Assembly: GCA_036504075.1 (NCBI GenBank)
Contig: DASXVX010000055.1
Span: 62,001-126,000, forward strand
DNA: 64,000 nucleotides
Direction: 5' to 3'
DNA from: DASXVX01 sp036504075
GTDB lineage: Bacteria > Bacillota > Sulfobacillia > Symbiobacteriales > Symbiobacteriaceae
Shown in pieces: positions 35,074-43,364 of this stretch. The notes beneath the pieces are model-generated. The model saw nothing but the letters and a program-made list of their open reading frames with translations. It did not search any database and was not told where the DNA came from. A program made the translations under genes and the position numbers. The stretch's first letter is position 1, and every line of letters begins with the position of its first letter.

Positions 35074-35814
35074 GTGGAAGCCGTGGTGAGCCGGTTCGGG
35101 GCGCTGATCCGTGACGTCCTGGAGCGGGTGGAATTGACCCAGGGTCCGGCGATGGAGCGGGCGGCTACCCTGGTGGCCGATACCATTCAGACTGATGGAA
35201 TCGTCTATACGTTCGGAACAGGACATTCGCATTGTGTAGCCGAAGAGGTGGTCTATCGGGCCGGCGGGCTGGCGCCGGTGGACGCGATTTTGGAGCCCAG
35301 TCTGACCGGCACCACGGACGTGGTAGCCAGTGAGATCATGGAGCGGATCGAGGGCATTGCCACGGTGATTTTGGACCATCGGCGGGTCGGACCGCAGGAT
35401 CTCCTGATCATCGTGAGCAACTCCGGGCGCAACGGTGCGACCGTGGAGATGGCCCTGGCGGCGCAGGCCCGGTCGATCAAGACGGTGGCGGTGACCAGCC
35501 TCGACTACTCCATCAAGACCACCTCCCGGCACTCTTCGGGCAAGCGGCTGTGCGAAGTGGCCGACGTGGTGATCGACAACTGCGGCGTGCTGGGCGATGC
35601 CGCCCTGCATCTGGAAGGGCTGCCGCAGCCGGTGGGACCCACGTCGAATATCGCGGCGCTCTACATATTGCACGGCGTCATGGCTCGGGCCGCCGAAATT
35701 CTGCTGGAGCGGGGCGTTCAGCCGCCGGTCTTCTGGTCGGGCAACCTGGACGGCGCCCGGGAGCAGAACCAGGCGCTTCTGGACCGCTACTGGGGTCGCA
35801 TCAAAATGTGGTAG
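35074..35814 (+). CDS. SIS-domain sugar isomerase-like protein, copy 3
   Basis: A 246-residue UPF0309-type protein: YTFGTGHSHCVAEEVVYRAGGLAPV, IVSNSGRNGATVEMALAAQAR and SRHSSGKRLCEVADVVIDNCG. Loop residues agree better with copy 1 than copy 2. GTG 35074 follows AGAGGAGG. It is followed by the oxidoreductase after 11 bases. Confidence 0.85.
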   Translation: MEAVVSRFGALIRDVLERVELTQGPAMERAATLVADTIQTDGIVYTFGTGHSHCVAEEVVYRAGGLAPVDAILEPSLTGTTDVVASEIMERIEGIATVILDHRRVGPQDLLIIVSNSGRNGATVEMALAAQARSIKTVAVTSLDYSIKTTSRHSSGKRLCEVADVVIDNCGVLGDAALHLEGLPQPVGPTSNIAALYILHGVMARAAEILLERGVQPPVFWSGNLDGAREQNQALLDRYWGRIKMW

Positions 35815-35825
35815 GGGGGGACTGG

Positions 35826-37010
35826 ATGACTGCCATTGGCGTCGGGATCATCGGGTGGGGTTTTACCGCCAAAGTGCACACCATGGCCCTGCGGGCGCTG
35901 CCCGTGATCTTCCCGGACCTGCCGTTCGACGTGAGCCTGGCCGCAGTGGCGACCCGCGACCCGGGCAAGAACGGGCCGGCCATTCGCCGGGCGGGGTTCG
36001 CCCGGGTATACAACGATGTGGCTGCATTGATCGCGGACGGGAATGTGCAGGGGGTCGACATTTGCACGCCCAACGGGCTGCACCTGAGCCCGGCCACGGC
36101 GGCGTGGGCCGCCGGCAAGGCCGTGTACTGCGAGAAGCCGCTGGCGGCGACGCTGGCCGATGCCGAGGCGATGGCAGCGGCCTGGCGGGCGGCGGGTCTG
36201 GAGGCGGGCCGTCCGGCGGGGGCCGGCCGCCCGGCGGGTGTGGGGCCGCTCCCGGCGGCGAGCCAGGTGGCGCTGATGCTCCGGTTCCTGCCGGCCGTCG
36301 CCCGGGCGAAAGACTGGATCGCCGCCGGCCGGATCGGGCGCGTGCTCTCGTTCCGGGCCCGCATGGTTCACGGCGGCTACCTGGACCCCAACCGGGCCTA
36401 CTCGTGGCGGCTCAACTGGGAGATGGGCGGTGGCGCCATGGCCGACCTGGGCATCCACCTCATCGATACCGTGCAGTTCCTGCTGGGGCCAGTGGCGGAC
36501 CTCACGGCCCGGTCCCGCACGTTCGTGACCGAGCGCCCCTCGCCCGTGCCGGGCGAGCCGAAGGTGCCGGTCCGGGTGGACGACTGGACGGAAATCGCCT
36601 GCGAGCTTGACTCCGGGGCCGTGGGCACCATCGAGGCGACCCGGGCGGGCGACGGGCAGGAGGAGACGGTCTTCGAGATCTTCGGGACCGACGGCTCCCT
36701 GAAAATTACGGCGGCCTCGCCGCTGTTCCCGCAGTGCTTTGACCGGAAGCGGGGCGACCTTGTCGTACGCGGCGGGGATCCCGAGCCGGGACCGTTCACG
36801 AAGGCGGCGCTGACCGTTTATCCGCCGGCGAAGCTCACCCTGGGCACGCACGTGGACGCGCACCTGGCGGCGCTGCACTGGTGGCTGCGCCGGATGGCCG
36901 ACCCGGCCTGGGAGATTGCCATGCCGCCGCTGGTTGCTTCCATTGAAGATGGTCGGTCCGCCCAGTCGGTGCTGGAGCGGGCCTATATCGCTTCCGGAAT
37001 CAAAGGGTGA
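35826..37010 (+). CDS. Gfo/Idh/MocA-family sugar oxidoreductase
   Basis: A 394-residue NAD(P)-dependent oxidoreductase. N-terminal Rossmann motif GVGIIGWGFTAKVHTMAL, ICTPNGLHLSP, and the signature CEKPLAATLADAEAM near residue 102; the C-terminal domain has GGAMADLGIHLIDTVQFLLGP near residue 203. A Gly/Ala/Arg/Pro insertion (about 125-140) is unusual. It probably oxidises or epimerises the sugar imported by the PTS. Confidence 0.85.
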   Translation: MTAIGVGIIGWGFTAKVHTMALRALPVIFPDLPFDVSLAAVATRDPGKNGPAIRRAGFARVYNDVAALIADGNVQGVDICTPNGLHLSPATAAWAAGKAVYCEKPLAATLADAEAMAAAWRAAGLEAGRPAGAGRPAGVGPLPAASQVALMLRFLPAVARAKDWIAAGRIGRVLSFRARMVHGGYLDPNRAYSWRLNWEMGGGAMADLGIHLIDTVQFLLGPVADLTARSRTFVTERPSPVPGEPKVPVRVDDWTEIACELDSGAVGTIEATRAGDGQEETVFEIFGTDGSLKITAASPLFPQCFDRKRGDLVVRGGDPEPGPFTKAALTVYPPAKLTLGTHVDAHLAALHWWLRRMADPAWEIAMPPLVASIEDGRSAQSVLERAYIASGIKG

Positions 37011-37025
37011 CCTGGGGGGTAAACG

Positions 37026-37202
37026 ATGTATCGGCTCCTGGCGCTTGATGTGGACGGCACGCTGTTAGGACCCGACCGGGCGGTCTCCCGCCGGACGGTT
37101 CAGGCCCTGGCCCGGGCCCGGGAGGCCGGGCTGGATTACACGCTGGTCACCGGGCGGCAGTCCTTTGCTCAGGGGCGTTATGTCGGAGTCAGAGGGGGTT
37201 GA
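37026..37202 (+). pseudogene. 5' fragment of a Cof-type HAD phosphatase
   Basis: ATG 37026 begins MYRLLALDVDGTLLGPDRAVS, the DxDGT motif of Cof-type sugar phosphatases, and continues to LDYTLVTGRQ (about 37160). Then the similarity ends and a foreign stretch stops at 37202 (58 residues, against about 270 for the family). Its place at the end of the sugar operon suggests a phosphatase that lost its 3' part in a later insertion or deletion. Confidence 0.75.
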
Positions 37203-37708
37203 GGGCCCCTGTCTATTTTTGCAGGCGGTTGACTTCGTTGGCATGCAGAAACGGACACAGCGGCGCCGCACACCTGGCTTTTGGGCCAAAGCTGCACCAA
37301 ATCGGGCGTTTCATCACTGCTCTGTCTGTTTTTGCCTCCATCGGGAGGGCTCGTTCATGCACAACCGGACAGACCCGCAGGCGTCCAAACTTGGCCCCGG
37401 CACTGCGAGTCCGTCGGAACGGCCAGTCGTACCTGCTCATCTGCACTCAACGGGCCGGTTGAGGTGAACCCAATGGGAAGAGCCGACTGCATCTCGGATT
37501 CACGCGCGGCGGTCGGCTCTCCGAGCATTTCTTCTGTGACCGAAATGCCTTCATAGTCACCGAACTCAATACGGGTCCAAGGTGAGAAGAAGGCGTGAGA
37601 CCTATGTGTGGCAAGGTCTCTCATCTCCGCCTTCAGTTATACGTGGCCCCCGGCATGTCCGGGGCCACAGTCCGCCCGTCCTGCATATCCTGTCCTGGAG
37701 GGATGGGG
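37203..37708. other. 505-base stretch without a recognised gene
   Basis: Follows the break in the HAD gene. It holds only short frames on either strand, and composition is less GC-rich than around it. GTGGCCCC and GGGGCCAC form a hairpin at about 37651-37673. It may be scar DNA from a lost insertion; no transposase similarity is visible. Confidence 0.6.
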
Positions 37709-38431
37709 ATGGAGGCCGTATACCAGGGAGCGTTTGGACCGATCCGGGTGCGGGATGTGCTGGGCGTAAGACGCTTGTACTTCGGTGACATGTACCAGGG
37801 CGGCCTCAGGCTGGGGGCACCCTACGCTTGGACGGCACCGGCTTTCGGCGCCTTTCACCTGATCACTGCGCTGCGGCGAGTGCCGGAGCAGGTGCTGGTC
37901 ATCGGCCTGGGGGCCGGGGAGATCCCCAGGAGCTTTTGGTATGCCTATCCGGCAATTCGGATCCGGGTGGCCGAGATCGACCCCGTGGTGGTGCAGGTTG
38001 CCCGTCAGCACTTCGAACTGCCGGACGGCGACCGGCTCGAGGTGGTTGTCGGGGATGGGGTGGAGGTCCTGCGGCAATCGCCGGAACTGTACGACCTGAT
38101 CATCCTGGATGCCAACGACAGCGGCATCGGCATGCCGGCGCAGTTCCGGGAACGGGGGTTCGTCGAACTGGCTGCATCACGTTTGCAGTCCGGCGGCATG
38201 CTGGCGGCCAATGTGCTGGGGCCGCTGGTGGGACCCGAAAGTGGCGGTCTGCGCACCTTCGAGGCGGAGGCGGCACGCCTGTTTCCGGAGCGATATCGGC
38301 TTACCTCGCCCGGCGCACGGCCCGAGCAGTATCAAAACGTCATCCTCTTCCTGGGGACCGGTCCGCAGATCCCGGTTGATCAGGTGCCGGCGCCGACCGG
38401 GTTTCAGGTTGTCCTCCCGCCTGTTCCATGA
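37709..38431 (+). CDS. Spermidine synthase-like (SpeE fold) methyltransferase-type protein
   Basis: A 240-residue Rossmann protein: VLVIGLGAGEIPRSF near residue 74 (SAM/dcSAM site), VRVAEIDPVVVQVARQHF near 95 and YDLIILDANDSG near 133 follow the spermidine synthase-like pattern, with LYFGDMYQGGLRLG at the N-terminus. ATG 37709 is chosen over ATG 37703 because GGAGGG ends right at 37702. It is the last plus-strand gene of the element before the converging recombinase. Aminopropyl transfer is not assured; many such proteins are uncharacterised. Confidence 0.75.
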   Translation: MEAVYQGAFGPIRVRDVLGVRRLYFGDMYQGGLRLGAPYAWTAPAFGAFHLITALRRVPEQVLVIGLGAGEIPRSFWYAYPAIRIRVAEIDPVVVQVARQHFELPDGDRLEVVVGDGVEVLRQSPELYDLIILDANDSGIGMPAQFRERGFVELAASRLQSGGMLAANVLGPLVGPESGGLRTFEAEAARLFPERYRLTSPGARPEQYQNVILFLGTGPQIPVDQVPAPTGFQVVLPPVP

Positions 38432-38549
38432 GGGCGTGGAACTTCGAGTTCATTTGCTCAAGTCGGCTGATGGGGTCAACATCGCGCCGCAGCCTACCCC
38501 CATTAAGAACACTGAGCGACCTGCTCGTGTTCCGAGTGGAGTACTTCAA

Positions 38550-40142
38550 TCACCCCTGGTGAGCGGGGCTGACCCAGTCGATCTCCAGCACGGTCTCCGG
38601 CCCGTCACGGTAGAGCACGATGGCAGCCGCCAGCTTTCGCAGCAACTGCTGCCGCTCTGGGTGGGGCAGGTTCTGCCACAGGTCAACGGAGTCAGGGATT
38701 CCGGGCCACAGGTTTTGGGGTTGAGTGAGGCCCGGCCACAGGTCTCCCGCTGAGAGCGCCGGGGCCTGGAGGCTCGCCAACTGGGCCTCCGCCTCCCGGA
38801 TGTGCTGTTCAATTGCGGCGGCCTCCGCCGCCAGGGCGTCCAGCTCCCGGGCGTAGAGGGCGGCCGGCAGGTCGCCGGTGCGGTAGTCTCGCTCCAGCCG
38901 CCGGGTCTGGCCGGCGATGCCGTCCCGTGCGGCTTGGTGGCGCCGCAGGTCCGCCCGAGCCTCGTGCGCCCACCGGGCCAGTTCAGCCCGCAAACGGTCC
39001 TGACAAGCGCTGCGGTCGAACCCGGCCAGAAGCGCGCTCGCGCGTTCGGCCACGAGGGTGTCTACGCCCTCCGCCGGGACGTGGGGCGCAGCGCAGGCCG
39101 TCCGGCCCTGGCGCCGGCGGGCGGTGCAGTAGTAGTAGGCGTGGCGCCCGACCCGCTTGCCGCCCAGGCGGGCGCCGCAGCGACAGCGGGCGAGCCCGGT
39201 GAGCAGGAACGCGCCCTGCGGGGCGGCGGGGGTGAGGGCGCAGGCCCGCATCCCGGCCCGGCCCCCGCCTCGGGCGGCCAGCAGCGCCTGCGCCTCTTGC
39301 CACACCGCCGGCGCCACCACCGCCGGAAAGGCCCCCGCGACGGCGGCATAGCGCGGCCGGGCGAACCGCACCGTCCCGGGCAGCCCCTGCCGGGCCTGCT
39401 GCTCCTTGCCCACCCGCATCGTCCGCCCGTACGCCAGCACCCCGGCGTAGGCCGGGTTCGCCAGCATCCGCCGGACCGCCAACGCCGACCACGGCGCCCC
39501 CCGCCGGGCGGCGCCCCCGGCGTTCAGCTCCGCCGCAATCTGGCCCGGCCCCCGGCCTAGCCGGAACAACTCGTAGACCCGCCGGACCACCGCCGCCTCG
39601 TGCTCCACCACGGCCAGCGTGCCCGGGGTGGGGCCGCGGGTGAAGCCGAACGGCGGGCGGAAGCCCGGGTTCAGCCCTTGCTCCGCCCGTTTGATCTTGC
39701 CGCCCATGGTCCGCTCCCGGATGACCGACCGCTCGTATTCGGCGAACGAGACCAGCATGTAGAAGAACATCTTCCCCGCCGGCGTGAGCGTGTTCACGTC
39801 CTCCGAGGTCGACTTGATGTAGCACCGGCCCTCCCACTCTCGCAGCACCAGGTCGACAATATCCACCACCGAGCGGGAGAGCCGGTCAATTTTATAGGCG
39901 ACGACACACGCCACCCGCCCCGCCGCCACGTCCGCCCGGAGGCGGGTGAGTGCGGGCCGGTCCAGCGTGCCGCCGCTGAACCCGTCGTCGATATAGACCA
40001 GGTCCTCACGGAACGCCCAGCCCTGGGAGCCCAGGAAGCACCGGCAGCGCTCCAGCTGCGTCTGGAGCGTGGTGCCTTCCCCCTGGTCGTCGGTCGACCA
40101 GCGAATGTAGACCGCCACCTTGTCCGGTGCGATGTCCGGCAC
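38550..40142 (-). CDS. Large serine recombinase of the cotS element
   Basis: A 530-residue recombinase. The catalytic domain begins VAVYIRWSTDDQGEG (Ser16, Arg14) and includes YIDDGFSGGTLDRPAL, VAYKIDRLSRS and FAEYERSVIRERTMGGK. A recombinase domain with PPFGFTRG follows, then a zinc ribbon CRCGARLGG with YYYCTARRRQGRTAC, and a coiled-coil part (about 390-470). GTG 40142 (SD AGGGGGG) lies 68 bases from the right att core, the usual place. It should catalyse insertion at, and with a helper protein excision from, cotS. Confidence 0.93.
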   Translation of the reverse strand: MPDIAPDKVAVYIRWSTDDQGEGTTLQTQLERCRCFLGSQGWAFREDLVYIDDGFSGGTLDRPALTRLRADVAAGRVACVVAYKIDRLSRSVVDIVDLVLREWEGRCYIKSTSEDVNTLTPAGKMFFYMLVSFAEYERSVIRERTMGGKIKRAEQGLNPGFRPPFGFTRGPTPGTLAVVEHEAAVVRRVYELFRLGRGPGQIAAELNAGGAARRGAPWSALAVRRMLANPAYAGVLAYGRTMRVGKEQQARQGLPGTVRFARPRYAAVAGAFPAVVAPAVWQEAQALLAARGGGRAGMRACALTPAAPQGAFLLTGLARCRCGARLGGKRVGRHAYYYCTARRRQGRTACAAPHVPAEGVDTLVAERASALLAGFDRSACQDRLRAELARWAHEARADLRRHQAARDGIAGQTRRLERDYRTGDLPAALYARELDALAAEAAAIEQHIREAEAQLASLQAPALSAGDLWPGLTQPQNLWPGIPDSVDLWQNLPHPERQQLLRKLAAAIVLYRDGPETVLEIDWVSPAHQG

Positions 40143-40209
40143 AGCAGCGCCCCCCTTCCGGCATCATCTTTATGCCGTTGGGGGGGGCGTTTTGCGCGCC
40201 GGGAGCAAT

Positions 40210-40217
40210 CATCAGGA
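40210..40217 (+). other. attR core of the cotS element
   Basis: CATCAGGA, identical to 27048-27055. Right of it cotS resumes in frame (GACTACGGATGG, Asp-Tyr-Gly-Trp). Confidence 0.85.
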
Positions 40218-40677
40218 CTACGGATGGTCCAACGGCCAGATGGGCCCCGGCGGCGTCTGGATTATCGACCTGGACGGCGTCTCGTACGACCTGCCTATCC
40301 GGGACCTGCGCAAGCTGATCGCCAGCACCATGGACGACAGGGGTACCTGGGATCTGACCTGGATCCGGGGCATGATCGACGCGTACCACCAGGCGAACCC
40401 GATCGAGCCCGACCTGTATCAGGTGATGTTGATCGACTTCTCGCTGCCTAACGAGTTTTACAAGAATGTCAAGGACGTCGTGCACGACCCCGTCGGGTTC
40501 CTGACCGGCGACCTCGACGGCCTGCTCCGCCGGCTCGCCGCCACCGAGACCTCCAAATGGGCCGCCCTCCGGGAACTCGGCCTCGACGCCGCCACCCCGC
40601 CGAAAATGCCCAGCCTCCGGACAGAACCGCCGGCCGCCGAGAAAAAGCAGCGCCGGCAGAGGAGGCGCGAAGAATGA
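40218..40677 (+). pseudogene. cotS: cotS, 3' part
   Basis: Encodes the C-lobe of the CotS-family kinase-like protein: DYGWSNGQMGPGGVWIIDLD (catalytic loop end and DLD metal motif), SYDLPIRDLRKLI, NPIEPDLYQVMLIDFSLPNEF, then a Lys/Arg-rich tail, KKQRRQRRREE. It has no start of its own in the right frame near an SD. Its stop overlaps the next gene's ATG (ATGA). Fusing it to the part at 26004-27055 rebuilds the gene. Confidence 0.9.
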
Positions 40678-41819
40678 AAATCCTCATGATCATCACCGAG
40701 AAGCTGCCCGTGCCCCCCGTGCGCGGCGGCGCCATCCAGACCTACGTCGCCGCCCTCGCACCCCTGCTCGCCAAGCGGCATGACCTGACCATTCTCGGCA
40801 TCACCGACGAGACCCTGGCCGAGCACCAGACCGTGAACGGCGTCACCTACGAGCGCATTCCCGGCGGGAGCCTGGAACTCTACACGCCTGGGGTCGTAGC
40901 CTTTTTGTCCCGCCGAAACTTCGACCTGATCCACATCTTCAACCGGCCCCGCCTGGTGCTGCCCGTCCGCAAAGCAGCGCCCAAGGCCCGCCTCGTTCTC
41001 AGCCTGCACAACGAAATGTTCGCGCCGGAGAAAATCACCGGCCCCGAGGCGCTGGAGGCCATCGGCCAGCTTGAGCGGATCATCACCGTCAGCGACTATA
41101 TCGGCAAGAGCGTCCGGGACCTGTACCCGGACGCGCAGCCCAAGCTGAAAACGCTCTACTCCGGCGTTGACCTGAAGCGGTTCGTGCCCGTCTGGTCGTC
41201 GGCGGAGGCGAAGCAGGCCCGCGTGGTCCTGCGCCAGCAGCACGGACTGGCCGGTAAAAAGGTGATCCTGTTCGTCGGGCGGCTCTCGCCCAAAAAGGGG
41301 GCCGATGTGCTGGTGCGGGCCATGCCCGAACTGGCCGCCCGCCACCCCGACGCGGCGCTGGTCCTGGTGGGCAGCAAGTGGTACGGCGAGGACGGGGTCA
41401 GCGACTACGTGGCCTATGTCCGGGCGCTGGCGGCCCGCGCACCGCTGCCCGTGGTCAGCACCGGGTTCGTCATTCCGGATCTGATTGCGCCCTGGTTCTG
41501 GGCCGGCGACATCTTTATCTGCGCCTCGCAGTGGGAGGAGCCGCTGGCCCGGGTCCACTACGAGGCAATGGCGGCGGGCCTGCCCATTGTTACCACGGCC
41601 AGGGGCGGCAACCCGGAAGTGATCCGCAGCGGCGTCAACGGCGTGATTCTGGACCGCCCGGACGACCCCAAGGCCATGGCCGGCGCACTGCATCCGCTTC
41701 TGGCCGACTCTGGCCTCCGGGAGCGGATGGGCCGGGCCGGCCGGGTGCTGGCGGAGGAGCGCTACGGCTGGGACCGGGTGACTCGCGAGGTTCTGGACGT
41801 GTGGGAGGGGACCCGGTAA
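40674..41819 (+). CDS. cotSA: GT4 glycosyltransferase, CotSA-like
   Basis: A 381-residue GT-B enzyme: PVRGGAIQTYVAALAPLL (acceptor side), VILFVGRLSPKKGADVLVRA near residue 195, and the donor-site stretch SQWEEPLARVHYEAMAAGLPIVTTARGG near 282. In B. subtilis cotSA and cotS are neighbours and their products sit together in the spore coat. Here the ATG overlaps the cotS stop, so a spore-coat role is likely. Its transcription probably depends on cotS, which is now interrupted. The symbol rests on this context. Confidence 0.82.
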   Translation: MKILMIITEKLPVPPVRGGAIQTYVAALAPLLAKRHDLTILGITDETLAEHQTVNGVTYERIPGGSLELYTPGVVAFLSRRNFDLIHIFNRPRLVLPVRKAAPKARLVLSLHNEMFAPEKITGPEALEAIGQLERIITVSDYIGKSVRDLYPDAQPKLKTLYSGVDLKRFVPVWSSAEAKQARVVLRQQHGLAGKKVILFVGRLSPKKGADVLVRAMPELAARHPDAALVLVGSKWYGEDGVSDYVAYVRALAARAPLPVVSTGFVIPDLIAPWFWAGDIFICASQWEEPLARVHYEAMAAGLPIVTTARGGNPEVIRSGVNGVILDRPDDPKAMAGALHPLLADSGLRERMGRAGRVLAEERYGWDRVTREVLDVWEGTR

Positions 41820-41833
41820 AAGCGCACAAGTAT

Positions 41834-41862
41834 GGACCACCTCTCGGCCGGGGGTGGTCCTT
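41834..41862 (+). terminator. Terminator after cotSA-like gene
   Basis: GGACCACC and GGTGGTCC close an 11-base loop, followed by TTCA. The T-run is short. Confidence 0.6.
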
Positions 41863-41933
41863 CACGTTGTCCCGTATCTGCCGATGGTCAGGGAAAGTCA
41901 AAAAGACAAGCAAGATCAAATGAGGTGGCAGCA

Positions 41934-42821
41934 ATGTTCGAACAGGAGCCGTTCGCGAAGGTAGCAGAGCAGGTAGGTCCCGGCGTGGTGCAGGTCAAAA
42001 ATGGGAAGGGGTTGGGTTCCGGCGTCCTGTTGGACAAGCACACCGTCATCACCAACGCGCACGTGGTCGGCGAGAACCCGCGGCCGGTGCTCACGTTTGC
42101 CGACGGGGTCAGCCGGGGCGGCCGGGTGGTGGCGGCCGACCAGTTGTACGACCTGGCGCTGGTCGAGACCGACTCGCCGGTCGACTTTGCGGTGACCATG
42201 GCGCCCGAAGACGAAATCGTCCCGGGCAAGCTGGTGGTGGCCATCGGCAATCCGTACGGGTTCGGGTGGACGGTGACGACGGGGGTCATCAGTGCGGTGG
42301 ATCGGTTGCTGGGCCACCTCGACGGCCTGATTCAGACTGATGCCGCCATCAACCCGGGCAACAGCGGCGGTGCCCTGGTCGACCTGCAGGGGCGGCTGGT
42401 GGGCATTCCCACCATGGTGCTGGCCCAGGGCCAGAATATCGGGTTTGCCATTCCGTCCTGGCAGGTAGCCCTGGTGGCCGGGCAGTTCCGCCGGCTCGGG
42501 CGGGCGCTCCACCCGTGGGCCGGCATCGCCGGCACGACGGAGGTGATCGACCCGGTTATGGCCAGAGCGCTGGACCTGCCGGGGCGGGGCGTGCTCGTGG
42601 CGGGGGTGGAGCCGGGCAGCCCGGCAAGCCAGGCGGGCCTGCGGGAGTTCGACATGATCCTGGCGGTCAACGGCGGCGAGACGCCGTCGGTCCAGGCGCT
42701 GCGCCGGGAGATTCGCAAGGCCGGCGCCGGCCGGAACGCCACGTTCGACGTGCTGCGGGGCGGCAGCATCGTCCAGCGGCAGGTCCGGGTGGCGGAGATG
42801 CCGCAGGCCATGGCCGGGTAG
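41934..42821 (+). CDS. HtrA/DegP-like serine protease without membrane anchor
   Basis: A 295-residue S1C protease with one PDZ domain. The triad is visible: TNAHVVG (His near 38), YDLALVETD (Asp near 70) and INPGNSGGALVD (Ser near 142). The PDZ region is GVLVAGVEPGSPASQAGLREFDMILAVNGG. Most Bacillota HtrA proteins start with a cytosolic region and a membrane helix; this one has neither nor a signal peptide, so it acts in the cytosol, as YyxA-like forms may not. ATG 41934, SD GAGGTGG. It lies between the two split genes. Confidence 0.87.
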   Translation: MFEQEPFAKVAEQVGPGVVQVKNGKGLGSGVLLDKHTVITNAHVVGENPRPVLTFADGVSRGGRVVAADQLYDLALVETDSPVDFAVTMAPEDEIVPGKLVVAIGNPYGFGWTVTTGVISAVDRLLGHLDGLIQTDAAINPGNSGGALVDLQGRLVGIPTMVLAQGQNIGFAIPSWQVALVAGQFRRLGRALHPWAGIAGTTEVIDPVMARALDLPGRGVLVAGVEPGSPASQAGLREFDMILAVNGGETPSVQALRREIRKAGAGRNATFDVLRGGSIVQRQVRVAEMPQAMAG

Positions 42822-42836
42822 GGAAACCGTCAGGGA

Positions 42837-42864
42837 AACAGAACGAGGCAATCGTCATATGCTG
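42837..42864 (+). promoter_or_regulatory. Possible SigK-like promoter of the split ykuD gene
   Basis: AACA (42837-42840), 15 bases, then CATATGCTG from 42856, similar to mACm-N16-CATAnnnTA. Partial match, comparable with the element before cotS. Confidence 0.25.
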
Positions 42865-42885
42865 TCCCGATGAGGAGGGATGGGC

Positions 42886-43347
42886 ATGGTGACGGTTGCC
42901 TCACGCTTTTTGCGATACATACCGGAAGCACCGATGGTCGGACCGGACGTCCGGCTGGTCCAGGAGCGCCTGCGGGTCCAGGGTTTCTACCCGGGCACCC
43001 TCGACGGCGTTTTCGGCCGGGGCACAAACGATGCGATCATCGCTTTTCAGGCCCGGCGGCAGCTTACGCCCGACGGCGTGGTCGGGCCGTCCACCTACGC
43101 CGCCCTGGGCCAGGGTCCGGTGCCGCAGGCCCTGGGCGACAAGGGCCCGTCGATCACCATTGACACGGAGCGCCGAAGGCTGTACCTGCGGCGGGGCGGC
43201 GCCTTGCAGCGCATCTACGACGTGGCGGTGGGCTCTCCGGAGTCGCCCACGCCGGTGGGCAAGTGGGTCGTGGTGGAGAAGTCGGCCAACCCTGGCGGGC
43301 CGTTTGGTGCCCGGTGGATGCGGCTCAGCATCCCGTGGGGCGGGTAC
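42886..43347 (+). pseudogene. L,D-transpeptidase gene, 5' part (split by element)
   Basis: ATG 42886 (SD GAGGAGGG) encodes 154 residues: a peptidoglycan-binding domain (VGPDVRLVQERLRVQGFYPG, FGRGTNDAIIAFQ, TPDGVVGPSTYAAL) and the first half of a YkuD domain (ITIDTERRRLYLRRGGALQ, VAVGSPESPTPVGKWVV, RWMRLSIPWGGY). The catalytic HGT and SHGC motifs are missing. In the present DNA the frame ends in TGA at 43366-43368 after a few foreign codons, overlapping the recombinase start. The 3' part is at 50463-50846. Confidence 0.92.
43340..43347 (+). other. attL core of the ykuD element
   Basis: GCGGGTAC, repeated at 50455-50462. Together with the next four bases it forms the palindrome GCGGGTACCCGC. 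Confidence 0.87.
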
Positions 43348-43364
43348 CCGCACGATCGCAATCC

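Larger units (their letters stand above)
27056..40217. mobile_element. 13.2 kb serine-recombinase element inside cotS
   Basis: Bounded by 8-bp direct repeats CATCAGGA. Removing one repeat plus the enclosed DNA fuses 27055 to 40218 and restores cotS in frame. The element has its recombinase at the right edge, reading inward (minus strand), and a 50-residue gene at the left edge. Its cargo is an amino-sugar-type PTS operon, a truncated HAD gene and a SpeE-like gene. There are no phage structural, replication or conjugation genes, so it is a cargo element or a prophage remnant. Confidence 0.88.

Noticed and set aside
37355..37624. Minus-strand 89-codon frame in the scar region
   Set aside because: No SD, no recognisable family and no partner genes. 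I treat it as chance.
37026..38550. The HAD break as the left border of the recombinase element
   Set aside because: No repeat or second HAD half is found near the recombinase, whereas cotS rejoins exactly at CATCAGGA 13.2 kb away. The element therefore starts at 27056.
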